Assembly: GCA_002403855.1 (NCBI GenBank)
Contig: DHIO01000034.1
Span: forward strand, 13,565 to 54,462
DNA length: 40,898 bases
Source of the DNA: Acidimicrobiia bacterium UBA4744
GTDB taxonomy: Bacteria; Actinomycetota; Acidimicrobiia; Spongiisociales; UBA4744
Reading direction: 5' to 3'
Positions 1-8,135 of this stretch are shown here, piece after piece (the stretch's first letter is position 1; the number at the start of each line of letters is the position of its first letter). Both the position numbers and the translations under genes were made by a program. Below the pieces are notes generated by a model, which was not told the DNA's origin, did not search any database, and was given only the letters and a program-made list of their open reading frames with translations.

Positions 1-25
1 CGCCGGAAACTCACGCAAGAACCGG
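1..25. repeat. Partial copy of dispersed palindromic repeat (copy A)
   Basis: The window opens inside the right half of the palindromic element seen complete elsewhere: GGAAACTCACGCAAGAAC is present and the left arm lies outside the window. It sits just past the stop codon of the thioesterase gene on the minus strand, so it may act as that gene's transcription terminator. Confidence 0.6.
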
Positions 26-46
26 GATGAAGCGGGATGGCGCCGA

Positions 47-529
47 TCAGGAGTCGGCCAGGGCTTCCACCATGCCGTCGGGCATCTTGACGAGGACCGC
101 ATAGCCGCGAGCCGTTACCTCGCCATCGCCGATCAGATCGGTCGCAACGACCACCTTGCGGTCCTTCATCTCGACAACGTGCCCGATCAGGGTCACCGCG
201 TTCAACGGCGTCGGCGAAAGGTAGTCGACCTCGAGGTGAGCAGTCAGAAAACGCGGGGACGGCTGGCTGCCGATCTCGATTCCGGCCTCCTGCAGAGCGA
301 AGATGGCGGCCGAACCCGTCGAGTGACAGTCGATCAGACTGGCGATGAGCCCGCCGTAGATGTAGCCGGGAAGGGCGGTGTGATAGGGCTCGGGCACGAA
401 CTCGGTGAGGGTACCTTCGCCGTGGGGCACAGTCTTGATCCGGTACCCGCGTTCGTTGAGGCTCCCGCAGCCGTAGCAGTGCGCCACGTCCTCGGGGTAG
501 CTGTCCTGAATGGCTGGTGTGCGGCTCAT
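47..529 (-). CDS. Hot-dog fold thioesterase (PaaI-like)
   Basis: A 160-residue protein with the features of a hot-dog acyl-CoA thioesterase. The N-terminus has a CxxCG motif (Cys18, Cys21), common in a PaaI-like subgroup beginning HCxGCG. Residues about 55-74 hold the Gly-rich turn and central helix with Asp67 that carry the active site in this fold, and the strand-rich second half fits the rest of the domain. It probably hydrolyses an acyl-CoA thioester in the cytoplasm, but the substrate cannot be told. The ATG at 529 is the only good start. It is divergent from cysK across 258 nt and is followed by a palindromic repeat. No signal peptide or membrane segment is seen. Confidence 0.8.
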   Translation of the reverse strand: MSRTPAIQDSYPEDVAHCYGCGSLNERGYRIKTVPHGEGTLTEFVPEPYHTALPGYIYGGLIASLIDCHSTGSAAIFALQEAGIEIGSQPSPRFLTAHLEVDYLSPTPLNAVTLIGHVVEMKDRKVVVATDLIGDGEVTARGYAVLVKMPDGMVEALADS

Positions 530-787
530 GGTTCCATGATGCCAGCCCGGTTGGTCCTCACCATGGCCATCTCGACGTGGGTCCCCTCACTCCGTGGTGC
601 TTGCCGGCCGCGGTCCATGGTACCTTTGCGGATGATGCACTCGAGGTACGGCATCGAGCGGCCCTGCCGCTGTACGGGCGGGACTCGACGTCCCGCAGGT
701 GTGCGCCGACGTACCTGACGTTCATCGAGATCCTCTTGACCCCGGCGGCTCGGCGGCCGCTTCCTTGACGAAAAGCAGAGGAGCCAC
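530..787. other. Intergenic region upstream of cysK
   Basis: A 258-nt gap between the divergent thioesterase and cysK genes. It must hold both promoters, but I could not pick out a convincing -35/-10 pair, riboswitch or operator. Short open frames here look like chance ORFs in GC-rich DNA. Confidence 0.4.
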
Positions 788-1723
788 ATGCCCCGCATCT
801 ACAGAGACATCACGGAGACCATCGGCAGAACCCCGCTGGTGGAACTGCAGCGACTCGCTCCGCCGGGTGGGGCGCGAGTGATCGCCAAACTGGAATCGTT
901 CAACCCGCTGTCGAGTGTCAAGGATCGGATTGGCGTCAACATGGTTGCGGCTGCCGAAGCAGAAGGCCGCCTCACGCCCGGCAAGACGACGCTGATCGAG
1001 CCCACCTCGGGAAACACCGGGATCGGCCTGGCCTTCACGGCTGCCGCCAAGGGGTACCGGCTGGTCCTCACCATGCCGGAAACCATGAGCATCGAGCGGC
1101 GCCGTCTGCTTGCCTTTCTCGGGGCCGAACTGGTTCTCACTCCCGGCGAGCTGGGCATGAAGGGCGCCATTGGTCGAGCCCATGAACTGGCGGACGAGAT
1201 TCCCGATTCGGTGATCCTCCAGCAATTCGTCAACCCGGCCAACCCCGACATCCACCGCCGTACCACCGCCGAGGAGATCTGGGAGGACACGGCCGGCGAG
1301 ATCGACATCTTCGTGTCCGGAGTGGGGACGGGAGGGACGATCACCGGCGTCGGCGAAGTGCTCAAGGAGCGGCGCCCCGCCCTGTACGTGGTGGCCGTCG
1401 AGCCGGAGGACTCGCCGGTTCTATCCGGAGGGCCTCCGGGACCGCACAGGATTCAGGGGATCGGAGCCGGATTCGTCCCGGAGGTGTTGAACCGAGAGGT
1501 GATCGACGAGATCCTCACGGTCGGCAACGCCGACGCGATACGGCAGGCCAGAGAGCTGGCCCGCGCCGAGGGGATCCTGGCGGGAATCTCGTGCGGAGCC
1601 GCCCTTTCCGCCGCCTTGCAGGTCGCCGCCCGGCCGGAGTGTGCCGGCCAGGTCCTCGTGGTGATCCTGCCCGACACGGGCGAACGATACCTTTCGACGG
1701 CCCTCTTCGAAGGAGGAGAGTGA
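788..1723 (+). CDS. cysK: Cysteine synthase (O-acetylserine sulfhydrylase)
   Basis: A 311-residue PLP enzyme that makes cysteine from O-acetylserine and sulfide in the cytoplasm. The PLP lysine is Lys45 in SSVKDR. The substrate-binding loop TSGNTG is at 73-78, the phosphate-binding loop SGVGTGGT at about 177-184, and the Ser that contacts the pyridine nitrogen lies in GISCGAA near the C-terminus. Length and motif order match the CysK family (usually 300-325 residues). The ATG follows GAGGAG by a few bases. The stop codon overlaps the start of cysE (TGATG), so the last two steps of cysteine synthesis are made as a translationally coupled pair. The product may also bind the CysE C-terminus, as in the known cysteine synthase complex. 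Confidence 0.95.
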   Translation: MPRIYRDITETIGRTPLVELQRLAPPGGARVIAKLESFNPLSSVKDRIGVNMVAAAEAEGRLTPGKTTLIEPTSGNTGIGLAFTAAAKGYRLVLTMPETMSIERRRLLAFLGAELVLTPGELGMKGAIGRAHELADEIPDSVILQQFVNPANPDIHRRTTAEEIWEDTAGEIDIFVSGVGTGGTITGVGEVLKERRPALYVVAVEPEDSPVLSGGPPGPHRIQGIGAGFVPEVLNREVIDEILTVGNADAIRQARELARAEGILAGISCGAALSAALQVAARPECAGQVLVVILPDTGERYLSTALFEGGE

Positions 1724-2415
1724 TGGCTACCAGACCTCCCGGACTCGTAGCTCGATTTCGAGAAGATGTTCAAGCGGTGTTCGATCGGGATCCGGCGGCC
1801 CGGAGCGTGGCCGAGGTGGTGTTCAACACGCCGGGCCTCCACGCCATCTGGTCCCACCGGATTGCCCACCGGTGGTGGTTGCGCGGCTTCCGTTTCTGGG
1901 CCCGGCTAATCAGCCACCTCACCCGAACACTGACCGGTATCGAGATTCATCCCGGAGCCCGCATCGGCCGTCGATTCGTCATCGACCACGGCATGGGGGT
2001 AGTGATCGGCGAGACGACGGTGATCGGCGACGACGTCATGCTGTACCAGGGAGTCACCCTGGGTGGAACCAGCCGGAGAAAGGAGAAGCGCCACCCCACC
2101 CTCGAAGACGGAGTGGTGGTGGGAGCCGCGGCGACGATTCTCGGCGCGGTGAACATCGGCCGGAACGCCCGGATCGGGGCCGGGGCGATCGTGGTACGGG
2201 ATGTCCCACCCGAGGCCACTGTGGTTGGTGTGGCGGCGCGAGTGCTCGATCGGGAGAAGCATGGTGAGCACCGGGTGAGTCTGGCCGAAAGCAAAGCGGA
2301 CCACGACGTCCGGGTGCTGGAGGTGCTGGTCGATCGCGTCGAGGACCTCGAGTCGCGGGTCAAGGACGCCCTTCCGCCCAAGACCGAAACCTATTCGAGC
2401 GGGGAGGGTATCTGA
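1723..2415 (+). CDS. cysE: Serine O-acetyltransferase
   Basis: A 230-residue left-handed beta-helix acetyltransferase that makes O-acetylserine from serine and acetyl-CoA for CysK just upstream. An N-terminal helical part (1-70) leads into hexapeptide repeats from about residue 74. The catalytic Asp88-His89 pair lies in DHGMGVVIGET, and the acetyl-CoA-binding stretch GGTSRRKEKRHPTL follows. The start is the ATG sharing its A with the cysK stop, preceded by AGGAGGAG; a longer open frame upstream is only cysK read in another frame. The C-terminus, after the usual VVGVAAR, runs on for about 60 residues and ends GEGI. The terminal Ile is the residue CysE typically inserts into the CysK active site. 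Confidence 0.93.
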   Translation: MATRPPGLVARFREDVQAVFDRDPAARSVAEVVFNTPGLHAIWSHRIAHRWWLRGFRFWARLISHLTRTLTGIEIHPGARIGRRFVIDHGMGVVIGETTVIGDDVMLYQGVTLGGTSRRKEKRHPTLEDGVVVGAAATILGAVNIGRNARIGAGAIVVRDVPPEATVVGVAARVLDREKHGEHRVSLAESKADHDVRVLEVLVDRVEDLESRVKDALPPKTETYSSGEGI

Positions 2416-2451
2416 GCGGTAGCCGCCGCCGGCCGGCCGGGTCGCCTTTCC

Positions 2452-2494
2452 GTTCTTGCGTGAGAAAACCGCGCATACCGCAGGAAACAAGAAC
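2452..2494. repeat. Dispersed palindromic repeat, copy B
   Basis: Left arm GTTCTTGCGTGAG, centre CCGCGCATACCGC, then a right arm shortened to AAACAAGAAC by loss of the TCACGC part. It sits between the convergent cysE and hydrolase genes, where it could act as a two-way transcription terminator. Confidence 0.7.
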
Positions 2495-2503
2495 TGGAAG
2501 GAG

Positions 2504-3436
2504 CTAGAGGCCTTCGGCGACCGGGAGGTCGGGCGGGCCGATGAACTCATCGATAGCTCTCGCCACCCGATCGGCGTGAGTCCAGGGATGCTCGTGTCGC
2601 CCGTCGATCAACTCCAGCACCTCCGCGCCTTTCAGCCGCCCGGCCAGGTCGTATTGCCAGGAGGCAGGCACCAGCTGGTCCTTCACGGAAATCACCACCA
2701 GGGCCGGAGTGTTCAGACGCCCCACCCACTCGCGGCTGTCGAAATTGATAACCGCGAAAGCTGCTTCGTAGTACAGATCAGCGTCCCGATCGAGGACCGT
2801 CTCCCAGAACCATCGGCCGTAGCGGGCCGGCACGGCTCCGGTCAGCATCATGTACCGAAAAGTGATGAGAGACAGTTGCTTGCCCGTCAGGCGCTCAAAG
2901 GCCCGGCCGAGCACGAACCCCAGCCAGCGGGCGGCTTTCCAACTCCCGGAGTGGTGTGCAGCGGTCCCCATCAGCACCATTCGATCCACACGAAGCGGAT
3001 GCCGGTGCGCCATTTCCTGGGCGATCATCCCGCCCATCGAAAACCCGACAATCACCGCCCGATCGACGCCGATCGCATCCATCATTCCTGCCACCTCGTC
3101 GGCCATACGGCTGATCTCGAACCGCTCGCGCGGCTTGTCGCTCTTGCCGTGGTTACGAATGTCGACCGCCACGATCCGATAACGGCTCGGAAGCCGTTTG
3201 ATCAGCTCGTACCAGTTCTCCAGCGAGTTGTTGCCGAGACCGTGGATCAGCACCACCGGAGGACCATCCACCGGTCCCGTCTCGCGCAGGAAGAACTCAC
3301 GGTCTCCGACGAACACCGTGCGACCCGGAATGCGCAGAGGATGCTCCTGCCCGGGCGTGTAACGGGGCGTGGTCTCCGGTCCGAACAGCCTCCACATCGC
3401 AGCCGCAATCAGGACCCGCTTCCAGAATCTGTTCAC
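2504..3436 (-). CDS. Alpha/beta-fold hydrolase
   Basis: A 310-residue alpha/beta hydrolase. The oxyanion-hole segment LIHGLGNN is followed by the nucleophile elbow GFSMGG (Ser133). A late Asp in VKDQLVP and the His in GRHEHPW complete the triad. A short hydrophobic N-terminus (RVLIAAAMWRLF) could be a membrane anchor. Substrate unknown; esterase, lipase and haloperoxidase-like relatives share these motifs. I chose the GTG at 3436 because GAGGAGGG lies 7 bases before it; an earlier in-frame ATG would overlap the ferredoxin gene by 68 nt. It follows that gene by 10 nt and its ribosome site overlaps the ferredoxin stop, so the two are probably co-translated. Confidence 0.85.
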   Translation of the reverse strand: MNRFWKRVLIAAAMWRLFGPETTPRYTPGQEHPLRIPGRTVFVGDREFFLRETGPVDGPPVVLIHGLGNNSLENWYELIKRLPSRYRIVAVDIRNHGKSDKPRERFEISRMADEVAGMMDAIGVDRAVIVGFSMGGMIAQEMAHRHPLRVDRMVLMGTAAHHSGSWKAARWLGFVLGRAFERLTGKQLSLITFRYMMLTGAVPARYGRWFWETVLDRDADLYYEAAFAVINFDSREWVGRLNTPALVVISVKDQLVPASWQYDLAGRLKGAEVLELIDGRHEHPWTHADRVARAIDEFIGPPDLPVAEGL

Positions 3437-3446
3437 GACACCCTCC

Positions 3447-3878
3447 TCAATACGCCGCCCAACCAGGCCCGACCGCAAAGACATACTCGGCCACCGGAAC
3501 TCCCCCGACGACATGTTCCTGGATGATCCGCTCCATCACATCGACGTCCACCGAGTGATACCAAACCCCTTCGGGGTAGACGACGGCAATCGGTCCCTGC
3601 TCGCACACGCGGAAGCAGTCGACCTTGCTCCGCACGACGATCCCAGTACCGGGCGGGGTGTCCGGAGGTTCGAGATCGAAATCGCCCCGCCAGGCCGGCG
3701 GGGCGCTGGCCAGGTCCAGGTCCTTGAGCCGGCGCTTCAGATAGGTCCATACCTCACCACTCTCGGCGGCCGTCGAACAGCGCGGGGTTGACTGCTGGGC
3801 ACACAGGAAGACGTGGCGCTGCGCTCCTTCGACGGAGAGCGCCGCAGCAATCTTCTTCAAGCGATCGACGTCGGCCAT
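3447..3878 (-). CDS. Thioredoxin-like [2Fe-2S] ferredoxin
   Basis: A 143-residue protein with the signature of thioredoxin-fold (Shethna-type) ferredoxins. Cys26 and Cys34 lie in an N-terminal strand-loop (FLCAQQSTPRC), Cys88 and Cys92 in DCFRVC, followed by the family's usual GPIAVVYPEGVWY. These four cysteines would bind one [2Fe-2S] cluster. It is a cytoplasmic electron carrier whose partner is not evident here. The start ATG overlaps the stop of the upstream MFS gene as TGATG, so it is translationally coupled within an MFS - ferredoxin - hydrolase operon. Confidence 0.85.
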   Translation of the reverse strand: MADVDRLKKIAAALSVEGAQRHVFLCAQQSTPRCSTAAESGEVWTYLKRRLKDLDLASAPPAWRGDFDLEPPDTPPGTGIVVRSKVDCFRVCEQGPIAVVYPEGVWYHSVDVDVMERIIQEHVVGGVPVAEYVFAVGPGWAAY

Positions 3879-5071
3879 CAGCCGCTCACCGTACTCTGCG
3901 CCCGCCGGGTCTCGGGAATCGTGGTCACCAGCAGGGCGGCGACACCCAGCAGCACCCCGCTGATGATGAACCCGGCGGGAAAGGCGCCGGCGTCGGCCAT
4001 CGCCCCCATCACGATCGGTCCGACGATGAAGGCAAAATCGCCCGACGTCCGGTACAGCCCGACGGCCGAACCCTCCGCTCCGGGCGGGGCCAGGTCCCCG
4101 ACCATGGTGGGAGGCGGGATCGAGGCCAGCCCGGAAGTCAAACCGAACACCGCGGAAAGCACCAGCAACGAAGAGTACGACTCGACGAAGCCGTAGGCGG
4201 AGGTGGCCAGGCCGGCGAGGATCAGACCCCAGATGGCAACCGGCTTTCGACCGATCCGATCTACCAGCTGACCTCCAGGGTTGACGATCAGAAGATTGGT
4301 GACGGCGGACATCGACAGCACGTCCCCGATCTGGGCCGGACTCAAGCCCACCACTTCACCTCCGAAGAGCGGGAAGAGCGTGATGCGGGCGCCGCCCCGC
4401 ATGATGAACAGGGCGAAGGCCACGAACAGCAACACCCGGAAGGACCGCATCTTCAGAATGTCACCCGTCGCCCGAAAAGACTCCCGGACGGTCTTGCCCG
4501 AGGGCGGCAGGTCGCGGATGAAAAAGGTCACCAGCCCCGCCACCACGATTCCCAGCATCGAGTAGGCCCAGAAGGGAGTCCGGAAGTCCCCCAATTCGGC
4601 GAGACGGCCGCCGATGAAGGGTCCCAGGGCGACGCCCACCAGTATTCCGGTCTGATAGAGCGCCATCGTCCGGCCGAGCCGTTCCTTGGGAGCCGTCTGC
4701 ACGAGGTACTGCGAGGCGGTAGTGGCCAGAACCGCCGATCCCATCCCCTCAACGAAGCGGGAGATCAACAGCACGCCGTAGGAGGGAGCGAGAGCAGCCG
4801 TCACGCTCGACACCGTGAGCAACAGCGCCCCGCCGATCGCCACCCGGCGGGCCCCGTACCGGTCACCCGCCACTCCGCCCAGCAGGCTGAACATCAGGCG
4901 GGCCAGGGCAAAACCGGTAATGAGGGCACCGGCGGCCGTGTAGCTGACTCCGAACTCGAGGGCGTAGAGCGGAATGATCGGCGCCACCAGGCTCACACCG
5001 GTCATCACGAACGCCACCGCCACCGTCAGCGCCCAGGTTTGCCGTCCGAAACCGGTTGGAGTCTCTTGCAC
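3878..5071 (-). CDS. MFS transporter
   Basis: A protein of about 397 residues with around twelve hydrophobic segments. The MFS loop 2-3 motif appears as GGVAGDRYGARR, and a second copy in the C-terminal half as GGQLVDRIGRKP, typical of drug/metabolite efflux members of the major facilitator superfamily. The frame is open for 89 codons further upstream, but that part has non-membrane, Ser/Pro/Arg-rich composition and overlaps selD, so I placed the start at the GTG at 5071, where the sequence turns into QETPTGFGRQTWALTVAVAF. A TACACT hexamer 9 nt before this GTG suggests a leaderless message. Substrate unknown. First gene of the operon with the ferredoxin and hydrolase. Confidence 0.85.
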   Translation of the reverse strand: MQETPTGFGRQTWALTVAVAFVMTGVSLVAPIIPLYALEFGVSYTAAGALITGFALARLMFSLLGGVAGDRYGARRVAIGGALLLTVSSVTAALAPSYGVLLISRFVEGMGSAVLATTASQYLVQTAPKERLGRTMALYQTGILVGVALGPFIGGRLAELGDFRTPFWAYSMLGIVVAGLVTFFIRDLPPSGKTVRESFRATGDILKMRSFRVLLFVAFALFIMRGGARITLFPLFGGEVVGLSPAQIGDVLSMSAVTNLLIVNPGGQLVDRIGRKPVAIWGLILAGLATSAYGFVESYSSLLVLSAVFGLTSGLASIPPPTMVGDLAPPGAEGSAVGLYRTSGDFAFIVGPIVMGAMADAGAFPAGFIISGVLLGVAALLVTTIPETRRAQSTVSG

Positions 5072-5080
5072 AAGACAGCC

Positions 5081-5086
5081 AGTGTA
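5081..5086 (-). promoter_or_regulatory. -10 hexamer, MFS operon (leaderless)
   Basis: TACACT on the minus strand ends 9 nt before the GTG of the MFS gene, which would put transcription start at or next to the start codon. No clear -35 box. Confidence 0.4.
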
Positions 5087-5128
5087 TGACGGCAGGCGCT
5101 CAGCGTCGCAAGCCACGAAACGGACCCC

Positions 5129-5144
5129 CGCCCGAAAGCGGGCG
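5129..5144 (-). terminator. Hairpin directly after selD
   Basis: CGCCCG-CTTT-CGGGCG on the minus strand, a 6-bp perfect stem with a 4-nt loop, begins immediately after the selD stop. The following sequence is G-rich rather than U-rich, so termination may be partial. Confidence 0.45.
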
Positions 5145-6194
5145 TCACGCCGAGCGAACCTCGATGGTGCCCGGCCGATCGGCGCGGACCTCACCGATGA
5201 CGGCGGCGGCCCGGGCGCCTTCCGCCGTGAGTGCTTCGACCAGTTCCGAGGTCTTGGAGGCGGCGACGGCGATGAGCAGACCGCCGCTGGTCTGGGCGTC
5301 GGCAAGGATGAGCTGCTCCGCGGAACCCAGATCACCAAAGTCGGTGAACCGCTCGGCCGCCATCAGGTTTCGCCCGGTACCTCCGGGAACCGTGCCTGCC
5401 CGGGCGAGTTCGCGCACCCCGTCGATGAGCGGAACCACACCGTGCTCGACGACGGCTGCCACCCCGCTCGCCCTGAGCACCTCCCCGAGATGACCGAGCA
5501 GTCCAAAACCGGTCACGTCCGTGGCTGCATGAACGCCCACAGCGGCCATGGCGCGAGCTGCCCCGGCGTTGAGCTCGGCCATCACCTCAGTGGCCTGCAC
5601 GACGGAGGCAGAGGCGACCTCTCCCTTCTTCAATGCGGTTGAGATGATGCCGGTGCCGATCGGTTTGGTGAGCACCAGTCGATCACCCGGCCGGGCCCCG
5701 GCGTTGGTGATCGGGCGACCGTCATCGATGAATCCGGTGACGGCGAATCCGTATTTGGGTTCGGGGTCGTCCACCGAATGGCCGCCCACGAGCAGGCACC
5801 CGGCCTCCTCCAACTTGGCGACGCCCCCGGCGATCACCTCACCCAATAGGTCAAACGGCAGTTTGTCGCGCGGCCAACCGATCAACTGGAGAGCCGTGCC
5901 CGGCGTGCCGCCCATGGCATAGATGTCGGAGAGGGCGTTGGCCGCGGCGATCCGGCCCCAATCACCGGGATCATCCACGATCGGGGTGAAGAAATCCACC
6001 GTCTGCACCATCATTCGCCCGTCCGGCAGACGAAAGACCGCGGCATCGTCGCTCGAAGACAAGCCGACGACCAGGTCGGGGTGGAGAGTGGCGGGATGAT
6101 TGTGTAAGGGGCGCAAGACCTGCGCCAGCTCGTCAGGGCCGAGCTTGCACGCTCACCCGCTGCCGTGCGAGAACGCCGTCAGCTGTTCTGTCAT
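5145..6194 (-). CDS. selD: Selenophosphate synthetase, itself a selenoprotein (in-frame TGA)
   Basis: A 349-residue enzyme that makes selenophosphate from selenide and ATP, the selenium donor for selenocysteine. An ATG-only reading starts late, at residue 27, and misses the active site. The true start is the ATG at 6194, preceded by AAGGAGGTGAGG. Reading from it gives SHGSG, then TGA at codon 14, then ACKL. In SelD the motif HGxG(C/U)xCK carries the catalytic Cys or Sec and the next Lys; here TGA falls exactly at the catalytic position and Lys17 follows. The rest is a full PurM-like ATPase: SSDDAAVFRL, QTVDFFTPIVDD, NALSDIYAMGG, GGHSVDDPEPKYG. A SECIS-like hairpin lies 27-43 nt behind the TGA. 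The organism must therefore have SelA, SelB and tRNA-Sec elsewhere. No other sel gene is in this window. Confidence 0.93.
6110..6126 (-). promoter_or_regulatory. Candidate bacterial SECIS hairpin in selD
   Basis: On the minus strand GGCGCA-GGUCU-UGCGCC forms a perfect 6-bp stem with its loop 33-37 nt after the UGA, within the usual 16-37 nt range. The loop resembles the GGUCU of the E. coli fdhF SECIS, as I recall it. A second small stem (AGCUC / GAGCU) lies between it and the UGA. Confidence 0.6.
6153..6155 (-). other. Selenocysteine codon (UGA) of selD, codon 14
   Basis: In-frame TGA between HGSG and ACK, at the position filled by catalytic Cys or Sec in SelD proteins. Confidence 0.9.
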
Positions 6195-6259
6195 CCTCAC
6201 CTCCTTCCCGACCGGCAGTTTGCCACATCCTCCGCAGTCGAAATCTCGCTCTCATAGCG

Positions 6260-6610
6260 ATGGCCATCGATATGTGGGATCATCCTCGTATGGAACCGGT
6301 TGTCGAATGCTGCGCCCCGCTTTCTGAAGAGCCTCTCGATCAAGAGCAGGCGACCCAGCTGGCCGGATGGTTCAAGGTCCTGAGCGACCCCGCCCGCCTG
6401 CGCCTGCTCAGCCTGATCACCAGCATGGGCGAGGCGTGCGCAGCCTGCGACCTGGTAGAACCCGTCGGGGTGTCTCAGCCGACGGTCAGCCATCACCTCA
6501 AAGTGCTCTACGAGGCGGGACTGGTCGAACGAGAGAAAAGGGGCCGGTGGGTCTACTACCGGGCCGTTCCCGAGCGCCTTGCCGTTCTGAGCAAGGCGCT
6601 TATCGACTGA
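6260..6610 (+). CDS. ArsR/SmtB-family metalloregulator
   Basis: A 116-residue winged-helix repressor, or 106 residues if started at the ATG at 6290. The recognition helix is at about 71-83 (VSQPTVSHHLKVL), followed by the wing GLVEREKRGRWVYYR. Cys17-Cys18 near the N-terminus and Cys60/Cys63 in EACAACDL are the thiols used for As(III), Sb(III) or thiophilic metals in several ArsR groups, so metalloid sensing is likely. It is divergent from selD across 65 nt. No arsenic-resistance gene is adjacent, so its target may be the selD side, the plus-strand message itself or distant genes. No clear -35/-10 pair is seen. Confidence 0.85.
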   Translation: MAIDMWDHPRMEPVVECCAPLSEEPLDQEQATQLAGWFKVLSDPARLRLLSLITSMGEACAACDLVEPVGVSQPTVSHHLKVLYEAGLVEREKRGRWVYYRAVPERLAVLSKALID

Positions 6611-6676
6611 GGCCCGGGCTCGGGGTCCATGCTCACCAGCCGGCGACGCGACTGATCGTGCGTTGGAGGATGAAGG

Positions 6677-6692
6677 GAAGCGGCGTCGCTTC
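6677..6692. terminator. Small hairpin between arsR and EamA genes
   Basis: GAAGCG-GCGT-CGCTTC, a 6-bp perfect stem with 4-nt loop, lies between the convergent regulator and transporter genes. There is no strong T tract, so this is a weak terminator candidate. Confidence 0.35.
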
Positions 6693-6736
6693 TGATCAGT
6701 GATCTGAAGTGGCTTGGGTGAGAGCATCAGCCGAAG

Positions 6737-7639
6737 CTATCGCACCGAATCCAGGGGGACTTCCACATCGGCCACCCCCCACCGCTGGACGAAGGCCACC
6801 GCGGCGACGACGAACAGACCGCCGATCACCTGCACGGTCGCCAGGGACTGAGAGAGGAACAACCAGGCGGTGACGGCGGCCACCACCGGTTCAATGGAGG
6901 CGATCACCCCTACCACACCGGCCGAAGTCCGTTTCAGCGCTGCCATGGTGGCCAAGAAGGGAATCAACGTCCCACCCACCCCCACCCAGGCCAGCTCGAT
7001 CCAGGCCTTGCTCGAGATGTCCGTCGGGAAGCTCCACCACGGCTGGACGACCGCCCAGAAGACCGCCGCCACCAAGAACCCGTACGTGAGCAGTGTCACC
7101 GGCGACAGACGCCGCGTCAGGTGCTCTCCCATCAACAGGTAGGCGGCAAAAGTGACGGCGGCGGCGAGGCCGGCGATCAGGCCGAGCAGATCCAAGGAAC
7201 CGGTATCCCAGGCCCGGGTCACCATCACGGTTCCAACCAGCGCCGCCAGCCCGGCGAGCCACATCAGCGAAGGGACCCGGCGCCTCTGACCGACGGCCAT
7301 CCACGCCAGGACCAGGATCGGTCCCAGGAACTGAACGGTGACGCCGGGGCCCACTCCCAGGCGTTCGACCGCCCAGTAGTAGGTGACATGGACGGTGGCG
7401 AGCACCAATCCGAACGCCACCAGCTGTCGACCCGCTCCCCGGGTCTCGAGGAGGCCGCGGCGCCAGGCGTAGGGAAGGAGGAAGGCCAGGGCGACCATCG
7501 AACGGACCTGGGCGACCCGAGCCGGCGCCACCTCGGAGAAAGCATCCGCAGCAACCGTCCCGCTCACGCCCCATAGAACCGCGGCGAAGAGCGCAAACCC
7601 CACCGCCGGGCCGATTCTCCTAGTTGCATAGTTCTCCAC
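6737..7639 (-). CDS. EamA/DMT-family transporter
   Basis: A protein of about 300 residues with ten hydrophobic segments and the internal two-fold repeat of the drug/metabolite transporter superfamily (EamA). The two halves start near GPAVGFALFAAVLWGVSG and DLLGLIAGLAAAVTFAAY. It probably exports amino acids or related metabolites; the substrate is unknown. Two starts are possible. The ATG at 7660 overlaps the greA ATG on the opposite strand within the palindrome GGTCATGACC. The GTG at 7639 has AGGA 7 bases before it and gives a normal family length. I prefer 7639. Confidence 0.82.
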   Translation of the reverse strand: MENYATRRIGPAVGFALFAAVLWGVSGTVAADAFSEVAPARVAQVRSMVALAFLLPYAWRRGLLETRGAGRQLVAFGLVLATVHVTYYWAVERLGVGPGVTVQFLGPILVLAWMAVGQRRRVPSLMWLAGLAALVGTVMVTRAWDTGSLDLLGLIAGLAAAVTFAAYLLMGEHLTRRLSPVTLLTYGFLVAAVFWAVVQPWWSFPTDISSKAWIELAWVGVGGTLIPFLATMAALKRTSAGVVGVIASIEPVVAAVTAWLFLSQSLATVQVIGGLFVVAAVAFVQRWGVADVEVPLDSVR

Positions 7640-7650
7640 GGAGCTATCCT
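7624..7650 (+). promoter_or_regulatory. greA promoter (leaderless)
   Basis: TTGCAT at 7624-7629 and TATCCT at 7645-7650 (15-nt spacer). The -10 box ends 8 nt before the greA ATG, leaving almost no leader, so greA is probably leaderless. Confidence 0.45.
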
Positions 7651-7658
7651 GCCCGGTC

Positions 7659-8135
7659 ATGACCGACGAGACCACTTGGCTCACGCCGGCCGCCCACCAG
7701 AAACTGCAGGAAGAACTCACGTACCTGGAGAAGGAAGGGCGGCACAAGATATCCGAACGCATTGCCGAAGCCCGGTCCCACGGCGACATCCGCGAGAACG
7801 CCGACTACGACGCGGCCAAGAACGAGCAGGGCTTGATGGAGGCGCGGATCCGCCAGATCCGGCGCCTGCTGGATCAGGCTGAGGTCCGCGAGGCTGAAGA
7901 CACCGGCAGGGTCGAGGTCGGATCGATCGTTACCGTCGCCGACTCGGATGGAGACACATACGAGTACTTCGTTGCTCCGGCCGAGAACAAGGTGCCCGGT
8001 TTCTTGCTCGCCTCACCGGCCGGACCGCTCGGTAGGGCACTACTCGGCACCCACGTCGACGACGAAGTCTCCTACGAAGCCCCGGCCGGCACCTTCACCA
8101 TGGTGGTCAAGGGAATTCGGCCCTTCGACGGGTAG
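7659..8135 (+). CDS. greA: Transcription elongation factor GreA
   Basis: A 158-residue Gre factor that rescues backtracked RNA polymerase by stimulating transcript cleavage. The N-terminal coiled coil (about 1-78) carries the acidic tip region RENADYDAAKNEQG, whose Asp and Glu coordinate the catalytic Mg2+. The C-terminal FKBP-like domain includes VGSIVTVADSDGDTYEYFV and ends MVVKGIRPFDG. Length and domain order are standard. The N-terminus WLTPAAHQKLQEELTYLE is typical of the actinobacterial form. Confidence 0.95.
   Translation: MTDETTWLTPAAHQKLQEELTYLEKEGRHKISERIAEARSHGDIRENADYDAAKNEQGLMEARIRQIRRLLDQAEVREAEDTGRVEVGSIVTVADSDGDTYEYFVAPAENKVPGFLLASPAGPLGRALLGTHVDDEVSYEAPAGTFTMVVKGIRPFDG

Noticed and set aside
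788..2415. cysK-cysE as a laterally acquired sulfur/selenium module
   Set aside because: Composition and start signals match the surroundings and the pair is a common housekeeping operon.
3788..5089. 433-codon open frame on the plus strand opposite the MFS gene
   Set aside because: Its product is Arg/His/Gln/Gly-rich without domains, while the opposite strand encodes a clear 12-segment membrane protein. Chance frame in GC-rich DNA.
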